Origin: Pyropia yezoensis
Lineage: Eukaryota > Rhodophyta > Bangiophyceae > Bangiales > Bangiaceae
Assembly: GCA_009829735.1 (NCBI GenBank)
Contig: CM020620.1
Span: 3,041,447 to 3,105,446 of the forward strand
DNA: 64,000 nt
Reading direction: 5' to 3'
Shown in pieces: positions 1 through 11,584 of this stretch. The position numbers were made by a program, and so were the translations under genes. Every line of letters starts with the position of its first letter. Position 1 is the first letter of the stretch. Under the pieces are notes generated by a model. That model did no database searches, had not been told where the DNA came from, and was given only the letters and a program-made list of their open reading frames with translations.

Positions 1-1108
1 AGCCTGCCGCGACACATCGGTCGCCTCCCGACGGACAGTTTCCGCGAGGAGAGGGTTCTCGACTCCCGTTGAGTTTCGGTCAGCCTCCGGGAGTCCACCT
101 GAGGGGAAGCCACGATCCTCAGGGGTCTCAACCGGGGGCAAGGGTGCGCGCCCATCACCGACCAACGGAGGTCCGCCGTCCTCCGACAGCCTAGTTGGCG
201 ATGGCTCCATGCCAAAGTTGGCTCCAACCCGAGTGGATCCCTCGGGGACAGCCCTCTCACCTTGGGACGTTCCCGTTGAGTGCACCACACGGTGGCCGGA
301 CTTCGGCCCACCATAATCGGGGGTGTCACCCGAAGGAACTCCCGACTGAATCGGGGTGGGCATTTGCCCGCCTGTACTCCAAGTCCTGCTGGCTTGAGGG
401 ACCTCTTGTCCCTCTGCGACCCCAGTTAAACCGACCTGTGTCCCACCAGTATGCGAAGGCACTGAAGTACGTCCGTCACCCGTAAACTCCCCAGACGACG
501 GGGGGTCCGAGCTAGCCATGTTGGCTAACGATCCGTACGACACAGTCCAAGACCACCGTTACTCTGAGACAGGGGGCCCCCTAAACCCGGTTGCACCCGG
601 AGATGACGTTTACCTCTGTCCCCTGCTGCTCCACCAAATAAGGCTCAAGCCGCTCGTGCACCCAGCACCCAAGTTAGGGTGGTGCATCAGGGCTGCCTCC
701 CGTGTCGGGGGGACCAGGAGAAGTGCAAGTCGCACTCAAGCTGTCTCTGTTGTGGGGCAATCCCCTCGCTAACAAACAAGAAGTTGGTGTGTGCGCCAAC
801 AGTTTCTTGGTCGAGACGGGGAAGCAGGGCCAAGCCCCGCTGTCCCTCCCCTTATCCCCCCAGGGTCCCCTCAGAATCTCGCCACTCAGAATCTCCCACC
901 CAAGCACCTGCCCACCGGGCCACGCAAAAATTTAAGACGATAAAATGCAGAAAACTCTCAAATCCATGTTGGTTTTACTATCAAGCAAAGTATCCCTGAC
1001 TTCAGGAAACTCGAGCCCAACTGCAAAGGGAAGAACGTGTCAGACCAGTTGTTCCCCCGTCCCAGTACGGCGCGCTCTGCCCCCCTACGTGGGGCCAGGT
1101 TTGCCACA
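1..1108 (-). mobile_element. Partial Ty3/gypsy element, A family, cut by the window edge
   Basis: On the minus strand this stretch reads as an LTR (1108 down to about 639), then the primer-binding site shared with element A, then leader and early gag sequence running off the left edge. Its translations closely match the corresponding part of element A at 2219-2870 but are clearly diverged, by eye about 80 percent at protein level. It is therefore an older or different subfamily member. It lies head to head with element A, so the two form large inverted arms. Whether the rest is whole cannot be seen from here. Confidence 0.8.
639..1108 (-). repeat. 5' LTR of the left-edge A-family element
   Basis: About 470 bp. 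On the minus strand it starts with TGTGGCA, matching the LTR start of element A, and aligns along its whole length with 1750-2218. The reverse complement of the shared primer-binding site lies directly beside it, near 618-636. Confidence 0.75.
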
Positions 1109-1749
1109 CCCTGCCGTACAGGTACAGTCTTTCTCCATTGCTGTGACATCCTTTCTTGAGCTCGGTGTCTAGCAACCCATGTAGGTCGAACGGGGATGAA
1201 CGCGCACTTCCACCGATCGTCCCAGGGTTGACCGGAATACAGAATTAAAGAGAACTTCGACGCTTCAAGTTCTTCATTTCGCCATATTCAAGATCATTTG
1301 AGGAGGTACCTACCGTCGTCGCGCCCACCGTCGTCGCGCCCACCGTCGTCGCGCCCACCGTCGTCGCGCCCACCGTCGTCAAACCCATCCTCGTCACACC
1401 CATTCTCGTCGCGCCCCTTCGCTTCCCTCCCACGTACCACAATCGCACGCACGTAGCATCGACCGACCCACCGTTTCCAACGCCCGGCCGTATACCCCAC
1501 GCCCCTCACATCGTGTCTCGTTCCACCCGTTTACCCTCCCCTCCATATGGGACCCCACCGATCCCCATCGCTCCTCCAATATCCACTTCTGGAACCGCTG
1601 TTCCTGCTACTGTTGAGGCTGTGATTGAGAGGGCTGTGCCTGATTTGACGCAAGAGTGGCCCCGTGCTGTCCGGGACGCTGCAAGAGCGGCGGCGGCAAC
1701 GTGCAAGGGCCTGCATGAAAACCAGGCGGGCCAATCAAGGCGCACCTAC
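1109..1749. other. Spacer between two divergent A-family elements
   Basis: This is the pre-insertion DNA left between the two divergent LTRs. It holds a 15-bp tandem repeat at 1312-1416. From 1513 to the element A boundary there is an open frame that is in phase with the pogo-like transposase frame beyond element A, but it has no ATG. It may be 5' UTR, promoter or an N-terminal extension of that gene. Confidence 0.6.
1312..1416. repeat. 15-bp tandem repeat, seven units
   Basis: The unit is ACCGTCGTCGCGCCC. Four copies are perfect and three following copies are degenerate (for example ATTCTCGTCGCGCCC). The period of 15 keeps a reading frame, but no gene is recognised over it. Confidence 0.95.
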
Positions 1750-2218
1750 TTTGGCAGCATTGACCCCCAGGTAGGGGGGCAACACGTGCCATGCAAAAGG
1801 CGGCAGGCCACTAGCCTGACCCGTTCCTCCCCCTGCATTTGGGTCCGTACTCCCGAAGTTTGGGATAGTTAGCTTAGTAGTAAATCCAACGTGGATTTGA
1901 GGGTTTTCGGCATTTATCGTCTTGAATTTTCGTGTGGCCCGGTGGGCAGGTGCTTGGGTGGGAGATTCTGAGTGGCGAGATTCTGAGGGGACCCTGGGGG
2001 GATAAGGGGAGGGACAGCGGGGCTTGGCCCTGCTTCCCCGTCCCGACCAAGAAACTGTTGGACCACACACCATCTTCTTGTTTGTCAGTGGGGGGATTGC
2101 CCCACAACAGGGATAGAGTGTGTGCGACTTGCACTTCTTTCGGTTCCCCCGACACGGAAGGCAGCCCTTGTACACCGCCCCAACTTGGGTGTCGCGTGTG
2201 CGAGAGGTTTTTGCCACA
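1750..2218 (+). repeat. 5' LTR of element A
   Basis: 469 bp, near-identical to 10684-11151. The CCTAC duplication immediately precedes it and the primer-binding site starts 2 bp after it. Confidence 0.93.
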
Positions 2219-2220
2219 TT

Positions 2221-2239
2221 TGGTGGAGCAGCAGGGGAC
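2221..2239 (+). other. Primer-binding site of element A
   Basis: TGGTGGAGCAGCAGGGGAC begins 2 bp after the LTR, starts with the TGG that pairs with a tRNA CCA tail, and is identical to the site in element C. The tRNA identity was not determined. Confidence 0.75.
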
Positions 2240-3233
2240 AGAGGTAAACGTCATCTCCGGGTGCAACCGGGTGGAGGGGGCCCCCTGTCTCAGAGTAACG
2301 GTGGTATTGGACTGTGTCGTACGGATCGTTAGCCAACATGGCTAGCTCGGAACCCCCCGTCGTCTGGGGAGTTTACTGGTGACGGACGAACTTCAGTGCC
2401 TTCGAATACTGGTGAGACACAGGTCGGTTTAACTGGGGTCGCAGAGGGACAAGAGGTCCCTCAAGCCAGCAGGACTGGAAGTGCGGGCAGGCAACAGGCC
2501 ACCCCGATTCAGTCGGGAGCTCACTTGGGTGACACTTCTGATGTGGGTGGGCCGAAGTCTGGCCACCGTGTGGTGCACTCAACGGGAACGTCCCAAGGGG
2601 TGAGGACTGTCCCCGCGGGTTCCACTCGGGTTGGAGCCAACTTTGGCTCGGGGCCGTCGCCAACTAGGCTTTCGGAGGACGGCGGACCTCCGTTGGTCGG
2701 CGATGGGCTTGCGCCAATGCCCCCGGTTGAGACCCCTGAGGAACGTCGTTACCCCTCAGGTGGACTCCCGGAGGCAGACCGAGACTCAACGGGAGTCGAC
2801 AATCCACTTCTCGCAGAAACTGTCCGTCGGGCAGGCGACGAATGTGTTGTGGCAGACTTTGCCGGACCTGGTGGTCACGATGACGAATGCTATTCTGAAT
2901 CAGATTGTGGCGAGTTTGCCAGATGGCCTTAATGTCCAGACCGGATTGAGGCTTTCGAGCCCGCAGGTGCAGGGGGGATCCCTCCTCACGCCTATCTTGG
3001 GTCGCCCCGAACAGAGGGCGACCCCTGTGACTCCCAACGAGGGAGCCACACCATTCTCGGTGGGGCGTACGCCCTTCACGGGGGAGTTCTCCGCGGAAAC
3101 GCGGGCGGCTACACCAAACTCGCCGCGACAGACGACAGGCACGGTGGGTCAACTTACCCCAGTGCCTCAGCGGCTGTTCCCTCAACGTGAGGTGCCGCCC
3201 AAGATTTAGGTAGCCAACCCGGTCTACCACGGT

Positions 3234-4286
3234 ATGTTTAACTGTGAGACCTACGCTCTCCACAACAGGTCGGTGGCGTACGGTCCTGGCCAGGCCCGAG
3301 CCATGGGCCGTGCCAAGAAGAATGCTTTTCACTCTTTTGGGCACAAAGCGGAGTGGGATGGAACTCCCCCCCTCCGTGTCTTTGAGTTTCTACATCGTTT
3401 CACAAAAGCCTGTGACGACAATGCCATAAGTGAAGGCATGACTTTCTATATGCTACAGGAGTTTACGAAGGGCGACCTGTGGACAGAACTTATGTCCGTC
3501 ATGCCCAGCTCCTCAAGTGGAGGCGCTGGGGAGGTGACGTCCTATTTGGAGCTCGTCAACTGGTTTTTGAGAGCCATGGTGGATGAAGCAGCGTTGGCTT
3601 CTCAAGTTGAGGAGTTTACCCAAGCTCACCAGGAAGAGGCGGAGGACGAGTTGTCGTTTGCGGAGCGAGTTCGTAAGCTCAACAATCTTTGTGGGTTTCT
3701 TCATCCACAAGCTGTGGTGAAGAGTCGGTTTGTGGAGGGAATCCATTGGTCAGTCTGGATGGAGACCCGGGAGCATAACACTGCCCGGGCGACCCTGGCC
3801 GAGTTGGCTAGGTTCGCCTACCGCAGAGGTGAGGCCTACCGCAAGTTGCGGGAGGAACAACGCCAGGAGCGTCAGGCCGAGTTGGCCAAGAGACGCGAGG
3901 AGGCGCGCCAGGCCAAAGAGTTGAGAGAGGCACGCCGAATCCTCAAGGAAAGGGTAGTAGCTGCCGTGGGAACTTCCCAGAGTACCTCTTCGTCTTCCCC
4001 AGTCGTAAAGACCCCTCCGGGAACTGACAATCGGTGTTGGAACTGCAACTCCGATGGACACTGGGCATATGATTGCCCCAAGTTGAGTAAACGCATCCAA
4101 CAACTTGTTAGGAATGCGAGTAAGAAGTCGGCTACGAACGAAGTACGTTCACGCTGCGAGGGTGGACCTCGACCGGTAGAGGCGGTCGCCACACCCTCGG
4201 CGGAGGAGGAGGACACGTCGTCCTCGGACTCGTCGTCTTCCCCCTCGCCCTCAGATTCGGACGCCAAGTCGGCGGGAAACGAATGA
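3234..4286 (+). mobile_element. gag of element A
   Basis: 350-residue capsid/nucleocapsid protein. It has a central helical capsid-like region, a long charged helical stretch rich in Glu and Arg near residues 190-240, and one CCHC zinc knuckle (RCWNCNSDGHWAYDCP). An acidic, serine-rich tail ends in AGNE. The stop overlaps the pol ATG as ATGA. Leader sequence between the LTR and this ORF also looks partly coding. Role by family: particle assembly and RNA packaging. Confidence 0.8.
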
Positions 4287-7200
4287 CCGTTGGAGCTGGC
4301 CGTCCGAAGCTCACAACGGCAGCCTCGGCCAAGTGGGTCAAGAGGACGAACCAACCCTGCCGGATACTGCGGCGACCTAAGGGAGTCCGCCCACCTCGGG
4401 TAGGACTCCCCAAGAACGTAAACCCACGTCGGGTCATCGCGGTGCTGACGGGTGAGAACTTCCAGGTGGCTGGACGGGTGCAACTAGCCCCCGGCCGTGC
4501 CTGTTGTGCCCGTATCGTACTTGATACCGGGTCAGGAGCCTCCTTGATACGCAAGTCGCTATTACCGAAGGAGATTAAGCTCCAACGCTAGAAGTCTAAA
4601 GCTGACCACCTGATCGACATCCATGGTGGGGTACTTCCCATCGTTGGTGCCGTGACCCTACCAACAAGGTTGGAGACCCATGAGGTCGACGTGACCTATG
4701 GAGTAGTCGAGAACATATCGGTACCCCTGCTTCTGGGTACCCCTTATGTTGTATCACAAGTGCCTTTGATTAGTGGCCCTGAGTATTGGGTCAAGTTGAT
4801 GAATGGGGAGACCATCCACATCCTTGGTAAGGGAAAGTCTGTGGCTCCTGTGACAGTCTCACAGTCGAAGCCTGTTTGCCCTGTGAGGGAAGGGCTCACT
4901 GCTACCCTGCGTCTAGCCCGTAAAGTCACGTGCACCCCCAACTCGGTGGCGCACGTTGATGTTGTAACTGATTATACGGGGAACGGGTTGGTGCACCCTC
5001 ACCCCCTTCTTGCTCGCAAGCACCAAGTGCATGTTGCCCTTGGCACGATGGACTTCAAAGCCGGGGTCCCGTGGAGGATCCGGGTTATGAACCTGAGCTC
5101 GTCGCCCAAGTACTTCAAGTCGGGTGCCAAGTTCGGCTATATCGACCAACATGAGGGACCTATAGTAGCGGTCACCCTCAACGCGGGCGCGGGTAGCGGC
5201 TCGAAGCCGGAAAGGAGAAGCACCGAGCCAAGCCGGCCGCCTCTCCTCGGCTCCATGTGAACATGGAGAGTGTTCCACCCAGGTTGAGGGTTTACGTTGA
5301 ACGCCTCTTGGACCAATATCACAAGTTGTGGGATGGTCAATTGGGACTCATGAGAGCCACCCAACACCGGATCGAGTGGAAACCCGGTGCACCCCCTATA
5401 CGCCAACAATTGTGTAGGGGAGGGCCCCGTTCAAGGGCCCTCGCTAAGGAGCAAGTCGCTCGCATGGAGGCCCTCGATGTGATTGAGGCCAGCAACGCCG
5501 AGTGGGCGAGCCCGGTGGTTACTGTCCCCAAAGTTGATGGGACCCCACGGTTCTGTATCGACTACCGTAAGCTCAACGAGAGCACGGTGAAGGACAGTTA
5601 TCCCCTGCCTAGGATGGACGACTGTCTGGACTCTCTGGGGGAGGCAAACGTGTTCTCTACCCTGGACTGTAACGCGGGGTACTGGCAAATTCCCATTGCC
5701 CCGGAAGACAGGCATAAAATTACCTTTACCTGTCACTGTGGTACCTACCAGTGCAAGCGACTACCGTTTGGAATGTGCAATGCGCCGGCAACTTTCCAGC
5801 GCGCTATGGAAATGATTCTGGCTGGAGTTCGGTGGCAGATCTGTCTCGTGTACCTAGACGATATCATTGTGTTCTCCAGAAGTTCATAGGAACACATTGG
5901 CCATCTTGGCCAGGTGTTGAAGCTACTTGCTGACGCCGGTGTATCACTGAAGGCAAGTAAGTGCCACCTCTTCACTCAAGAGGTGGAATACTTGGGACAT
6001 GTTGTCCGTCCGGGGCGCCTCAGTGTCAACGAGAAGAACTTGTGGGCCATCCGTAAGGCTCAGTACCCCCGGACCCAGACCCAGATGAGGAGCTTCCTCG
6101 GGATGCGTAGCGTGTACCGACGTTTCACCAAGGGCTTCGCCAAGGTGGCGAAGCCATTGAATGAGCTAGTTAGCTCAACGCCACCGAAGAACCTGCCTCC
6201 CCCAAGTCGGGTGGAGCAGGAATCCTTTGAGACTCTTCGGGACCTTCTGCTGAAGCCCCCCATCTTGGCTATTCCCCGGTTGGGAGGCCACTTCATCCTG
6301 GATGTGGACGCTAGCTACGACCAACGTGGTTGTGTGTTGCTTCAGCAGCAGCCGGACAAGGAGTACTTGCCGGTGGGATACTTCAGCAAGGGGCTGAACT
6401 CGGCCGAGAAGAACTACGGAGTCACCGAGTTGGAAGGACTCGCAGTGGTGCTGGCGGTGACGTCACTTCGTTACTACCTAGAGGGTGAGAAGTTCCTCAT
6501 CCGCTGTGACCACCGCGCGTTACAGTTCATCTTCAAGACGGATTGTACGAACACTCGTCTCAACCGGTGGAGGGTGCGACTGGCACCCTTCAATTTTGAT
6601 ATTGAGTACCGACTTGGCAGGCAGCATGCCCTTGCCGACGGCATTTCTCGGGTACCTACCGAGGGGCTGGACACTAACTCAGTCGATGAGGACATCCCCA
6701 TCGTGTGGGTAGTCACGCGCTCGGGTCAGGCGTTGGACCCCAAGGCGCCAGCGAACAAGAAGTACTTGCCCCTGTCGCTGGACGAGGTGGTGAAGGCCCA
6801 GGCCGAGGATCCCTTCTGCAAGTCGCAGAGGGATACACTGGATACGATGGCGGAGACGCGGTTCTTTATCGGGGACGATGGCCTCCTCTTGAGGAGGGGG
6901 GTATTCCAGGGGACCGAACAACTTGTCGTCCCCGCATCTCTCAAGGACAGTATTCTTGAGAGGGAGCATAACGCTCCCTCCGGTGGACACCTGGGGTCCA
7001 GTAAACTCTACCAGACCCTGAGGACCAGGTACTTGTGGCCGTCCATGAAGGTGGACATCTATAGTTGGGTGGCTGCCTGCACAAGTTGTGCACAGAACCG
7101 TCTGATGGAACGGCGGCCTACTACGGCTATGCTACTACTGTTCCCGGCCAAGGAGCCCTTTGCCGCGTTGGTAATGGACATCCTTGGGCCACTGCCAGTG

Positions 7201-8268
7201 ACCAAGGAGGGCACCCAGTACCTCCTGGTCATCTGTGACCGCTTCACGAAACTTACGCGAGCGATCCCACTGGCAGAGATCACGGCCATGTCGGTCGTGT
7301 CTGCCTTCTTAGATCACTGGGTTGCCGCGTATGGCATTCCGGATAGTACACTATCGGACAATGGACCGCAATTTGCGTCTGTACTGTTTAAGGGAGTGCT
7401 GGATATGTTGGGGGTCAAGGCAAACTATGCCACCCCCTACCACCCACAAACTAATGGGCAGGTGGAGCGCTTCGACAAAACTATTGCTCGGCAGCTGCGC
7501 CGCTATGTGAGTGAGCACGTGAAAACGTGGGACCATCACATTTCTATTCTTACCACTGCCTACAATTTGCAGGTTCACTCATCTACCGGGGAAGTACCCC
7601 TCGCTTTTGTGACTCCCCGTCGCGCGCGGTCTATCGCCGTGCGGCGGCCGCCCCCAACTAGCGAGGATGGTGGCAGTACGCCTGAACCTTCGGAGAGTAA
7701 GGCGGAGTTCGCTGCTAGGCTCGAAAAGCTCATCCCTGAAGTCAGGGCTGAGATGGACAAAGCACAAAAGCGCGACAAGCGTACCTTTGACAAAAAGGTG
7801 CGCAATGCTAAGCATGTCCCCGAGCAGGATGACTGGGTACTGGTACATTCCCACCCCCCAACTGTGGGTAAGTTGGTATTCCAGACGAAGGGGCCGTACC
7901 AGGTCCTTCGTACTGATGGGCGGCGCTTCACCATCGTATGTGACGATGGGGTCCGCACAGTAAACGGACAGGACGTGGTCAAAGTTGCAGTACCGCCTGC
8001 AGGCGACCCAGCTTGGGCGCGCGCGCTGGAAGCGTGGCGCCTGCCCTCGCTGCCTGCGGCCAAACATGGTCCGCAGGAGTACGTGTTCGATAAGTTCATC
8101 GACCACGGCTGGGATGAGGACACTGACCGCCTCATGTTGAGGGTGCGTTGGTTTGGCTACAAAGCCAAGGATGATACGTGGGAGTATGTGGAGGACCTTC
8201 CCGCTGAGAAGGTCCGGGCATACTGTGCCCGGAATGAGATAGACCCTAGCAGCCCTCCCTCAACGTGA
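4283..8268 (+). mobile_element. pol of element A
   Basis: Parts in order: aspartic protease (LDTGSG), reverse transcriptase (YLDD box with IDYRKLN upstream), RNase H, integrase with an HHCC-like zinc region and DDE core, and a C-terminal chromodomain-like segment (RVRWFGYKAKDDTWE). This order, RT-RH-IN-chromodomain, defines Ty3/gypsy chromoviruses. The sequence is broken in a few places. Its RT is closely related to that of element C. Confidence 0.88.
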
Positions 8269-8379
8269 GGGAAGGCCGAGTAACAGTGCCAAGAGAGTGC
8301 TTAAAGTCGAAGTGGTACGCAGAGTGGCTTTTACCTACAGCCTTAACCCTCACACTCTCACAACAAAGGCAGCTGCCAA

Positions 8380-10038
8380 CTAGGCATGCATGCTGGACTC
8401 TCCAACCCCACGGCCCTCGCCCTCACGTGGAGGCGAGCGGCGAGACCCACGTCGATAACGCTCCCCACCAGTCGGCGGGGCCGGCGGCTCCAAGTCGGAA
8501 CCGTCGCGCCCCTCACGGTCGCGCAAGTGGCGACGACCGCGGCTACTCTTCTGCTCAGTCTTGCGCGCAAGTTGGCGACGCAGACGCCGGACCGACTCCG
8601 ACTCTGACGAAGTAGAGGACTCCGGGACGGAGTAAGACAACTCGTCTTCCGACACGGAGGGAGAGCGCCGTGAGCGTCGGCGACGACGGCGAGGAGGCGA
8701 GTATGCCCGGCTCGCCCGACGTTTGCCACGCCCAAGTGGGGCTGGCTGGGGCATAATTGCCCCGATGCGAGCCAACTCGGCCGTCATAAACTCCGCCACC
8801 GACTCGCAACTCGCGGTCGCCACCGCAGTACGAACGCGCTCCTCAAGTTGGGGAGTCTCGGAAACTTGAAGGGTTGCGGTCGACGCGGCCAACCAGGAAA
8901 TGGTGCGCACCAACGTGGTGATCATCATCTCTGAGGTCAGAGGCGTGGCCGGTAACACCAACTTGGGGTATACCGTCAGAAGGGTGGCCCCTAAGTTAGT
9001 AGACACCGGGGTGGAAGACTCAACGGCCACGCTTATCGGGATGTCCCCGTGCGGCTGGTAGGGGACAGGAGGAAGCGGAGGGGCACGCCGAGGTGGCGGT
9101 GCCCGACTGTAACTGCGACCCCTACTCGGGGCCCCCGCAGTGGGTTGAGTCATATGGTCATCGTGAGAGGGCACAGCCATCACTATGGCCTTGTCCGGGG
9201 ATGGCGCAGTGTGGCGATCCACCCCCGGGGCATACGGGTAGTCCCCGATGCCCAACCCCTCCCGTAGTACCACACGGCCGTCGTGAAGTTCACGAGCGAC
9301 CCATACGAACTGGCGAAGTGCTCCATCGTCCTTGGGCCCGCGGGTGGGGCGGCGCAGCTTATGCTCGATGCTCTCCCACTCAATGAACTTGTGGAGGCGG
9401 AGCATCTCCTCAAGTAGAGTGAGTTGTCCTGATGAGCACCCCTCAGCAACTAGCTGAGGGGTGAGCTGTTCCAAACCTTGGATAAGCCGAAGGGGGAGAT
9501 GCCAAAGCATCCCCCGCCGCTGGACACAGGACACCCAGGTCGACATGACCTCGAGGAGCCACTCGGTGGCCAACATGGCCCACACCAGGTGATCTAGGCT
9601 AGCCGTCAACATGACGGAGCCGAAGTGGTCGAGCAACCGTCGCAGCAACGCAGGGAGCCCGTAGGGGACCTCAACTTGAGGCCACCACTCGGTCTTCTTC
9701 GGATAGTACTGCTCCTTACTGGCAGCGGACTGCTGCGGAAACTCAAGTTGAGCCGAGGTCACCAAGTAGGGACCTCGCCGGAAGTCCTTCTCCATCCGCA
9801 CATCAAAGTGATGAGTGTGCGGAACGGCTTCGCGAAGGTACGGGGGGCGAGTTGCCACCGCGTCCCAAGTGAAGGTCGGCACGTCGCCGGCGCCCGGTAT
9901 AGTAACCCCGAGGTCCACCATGGCCTTGGCCCGCTGCACGTCCTCGACCTCGTCCTCATCCAGGAAGGCAAACTGGTCCGTCCTGAAGTCGGGAGGAAAC
10001 CCGACCCTACGGGGAACGTCTCCCGCAGGCGGTCCCAT
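8380..10038 (-). CDS. Antisense ORF of element A, conserved accessory protein
   Basis: 552 codons from a true ATG, convergent with pol and 111 bp from its end. No known domain is recognised. The middle holds a hydrophobic/helical block with the motifs HFGSV and CVQRRGMLWHLP, followed by QL...LVAEG and a W-containing helix. The same motif order appears in the antisense ORF of element C (YFGSV, SVRRQGRLFHLP, QL...LIAAK). The C-terminal third is Ser/Arg-rich and strongly basic (SPPRRRRRRSRR), suggesting nucleic-acid or nuclear association. The opposite strand carries no recognised gene here. Antisense ORFs after pol are known in plant Tat/Retand elements; relation to those is untested. Confidence 0.7.
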   Translation of the reverse strand: MGPPAGDVPRRVGFPPDFRTDQFAFLDEDEVEDVQRAKAMVDLGVTIPGAGDVPTFTWDAVATRPPYLREAVPHTHHFDVRMEKDFRRGPYLVTSAQLEFPQQSAASKEQYYPKKTEWWPQVEVPYGLPALLRRLLDHFGSVMLTASLDHLVWAMLATEWLLEVMSTWVSCVQRRGMLWHLPLRLIQGLEQLTPQLVAEGCSSGQLTLLEEMLRLHKFIEWESIEHKLRRPTRGPKDDGALRQFVWVARELHDGRVVLREGLGIGDYPYAPGVDRHTAPSPDKAIVMAVPSHDDHMTQPTAGAPSRGRSYSRAPPPRRAPPLPPVPYQPHGDIPISVAVESSTPVSTNLGATLLTVYPKLVLPATPLTSEMMITTLVRTISWLAASTATLQVSETPQLEERVRTAVATASCESVAEFMTAELARIGAIMPQPAPLGRGKRRASRAYSPPRRRRRRSRRSPSVSEDELSYSVPESSTSSESESVRRLRRQLARKTEQKSSRGRRHLRDREGRDGSDLEPPAPPTGGERYRRGSRRSPPREGEGRGVGESSMHA

Positions 10039-10683
10039 ACACGACTCATTGCTGTGCCAAGTCTGCCACAGCGGAGAACAGTCAACCCCTCCTCATACAG
10101 AGGCCAAGCGGGGTAAAACCACCGCCCCAAGGCCTCCCGTGGGATAACGCGGCCCGTCTCCGGGGGAGATCCCGCTGCCAACCCAAAGCCGGGTGACGCC
10201 GGAGCCCCATCCCCCGGAGCGATCGCGGAGCCCCCGCCGGAAGTCCCGGCGGGCGCTGCACCGTAGGAGGTGTCCTCCATACGTTCATCCAGAGAGTCGG
10301 TGTCCACCCCCGGGGTCGCCATGGCTCTCCCCAAGTCAGGGAGAGACGCCCTGGTTGCAGCGGCACGAGACCCGCCCCGAGTTGAGGGGGGCTCGGATCG
10401 TGGGTAGATGGGGGCTCGGATCGTGGGTAGATGGATGGCCTCCCCAGCGTGGGGCGGCCAAGGGAAAGGTGAAGGGGATGTGTTGGTGATGGTGAAGTGA
10501 GAACCGGGGAGAGCAAGCTGCCAAGTAGGCAAGCTTGAGGAGAGGGGCGGTCAACGTGACCGCCTCCACGGCCACGTTACGTACTCGAGGGGGGACAGCA
10601 AGTCGCGCCCCCAACGCCGAGACGTGCGTTTACGCACCCCCTCACAGGGCCGACCGGGTCGGTCGGAACTGAGGAGAGGGAAG

Positions 10684-11151
10684 TGTGGCAGTGTTGACCC
10701 CCAGGTAGGGGGGCAACACGTGCCATGCAAAAGGCGGCAGGCCACTAGCCTGACCCGTTCCTCCCCCTGCATTTGGGTCCGTACTCCCGAAGTTTGGGAT
10801 AGTTAGCTTAGTAGTAAATCCAACGTGGATTTGAGGGTTTTCGGCATTTATCGTCTTGAATTTTCGTGTGGCCCGGTGGGCAGGTGCTTGGGTGGGAGAT
10901 TCTGAGTGGCGAGATTCTGAGGGGACCCTGGGGGGATAAGGGGAGGGACAGCGGGGCTTGGCCCTGCTTCCCCGTCCCGACCAAGAAACTGTTGGACCAC
11001 ACACCATCTTCTTGTTTGTCAGTGGGGGGATTGCCCCACAACAGGGATAGATTGTGTGCGACTTGCACTTCTTCCGGTTCCCCCCCACGGGAGGCACCCC
11101 TTGTACACCGCCGCAACTTGGGTGTCGCGTGTGCGAGAGGTTTTTGCCACA
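10684..11151 (+). repeat. 3' LTR of element A
   Basis: 468 bp beginning TGTGGCAG and ending TTTTTGCCACA. It is preceded by a purine tract (GAGGAGAGGGAAG) that fits a polypurine primer and followed by the CCTAC target duplication. Confidence 0.93.
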
Positions 11152-11156
11152 CCTAC

Positions 11157-11584
11157 GACGTGGAGCAGTACACTGGGCCGCAACCTGCGCTTATGGCTGC
11201 CGGTCGACGGCGACGCAAGGCACGGCAGGACGTCTCCATCCGCGTGAAAAAGCAGATTGTACGTCTACGGGACGCCAATGTATCGTGGCCTGTGGTTCTC
11301 CGCCAGCTGCCCATCCCCATATGCAGGCGGAACACGCAGAAGATCATGGCGGATGCAGCCATCTACAGGAGTATGCCTTATGATGCGCAGTCATGGGGTC
11401 GCAGAAACTGCCGGGCGGGCAAGTGGCCGGAGCTGGACGCCCTCGTTTACGAGTGCCACCTCGCTATACATGCCCTCGGATATCGGAAAGTACCGATCGC
11501 ACCCGCTTTTCTGCAGGAAGGCGCCACCATGATCACAGCTCGTCGGGGCATCACCAGGTTGTCGGCCAGCCATGGTTGGGTGCG
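11157..11584 (+). pseudogene. pogo/Tigger (CENP-B-like) transposase, N-terminal piece
   Basis: This piece starts at the ATG at 11193 with a basic RRRRKARQ stretch. It encodes a first helix-turn-helix of the CENP-B N-terminal/pogo type (SIRVKKQIVRLRDANVSW...). Most of a second Tc5/CENP-B helix-turn-helix follows, with the typical WPELD...LGYRKVPI and LSASHGWV segments. It is cut at codon 142 after the element A duplication by element B. The frame resumes in phase at 28990 after the GTGCG duplication. Family role: binding transposon ends and transposition, though CENP-B itself shows such proteins can be domesticated. Element A lies 36 bp plus the target duplication upstream of the ATG. Confidence 0.85.

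Larger units (their letters stand above)
1750..11151 (+). mobile_element. Element A: Ty3/gypsy chromodomain LTR retrotransposon with antisense ORF
   Basis: Complete from LTR to LTR (1750-2218 and 10684-11151) with TGTGGCA...TGCCACA-type ends and a CCTAC duplication at 1745-1749 and 11152-11156. Parts in order: primer-binding site TGGTGGAGCAGCAGGGGAC at 2221, gag (3234-4286, CCHC knuckle), and pol (4283-8268) with protease, reverse transcriptase, RNase H, integrase and a C-terminal chromodomain. After pol comes a minus-strand ORF (8380-10038) and then a purine tract before the 3' LTR. The LTRs differ at about 10 of 469 positions, so the insertion is fairly recent but older than C and D. The element is broken, with a few breaks. 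It is inserted just upstream of the ATG of the pogo-like transposase. Confidence 0.93.

Noticed and set aside
1312-1416. CRISPR-like array
   Set aside because: The units are head-to-tail with no spacers and the genome is eukaryotic; it is a simple 15-bp tandem repeat.
7575-8135. Minus-strand ORFs opposite the integrase end of element A
   Set aside because: They are shadows of pol with no motifs, unlike the antisense ORF further downstream.
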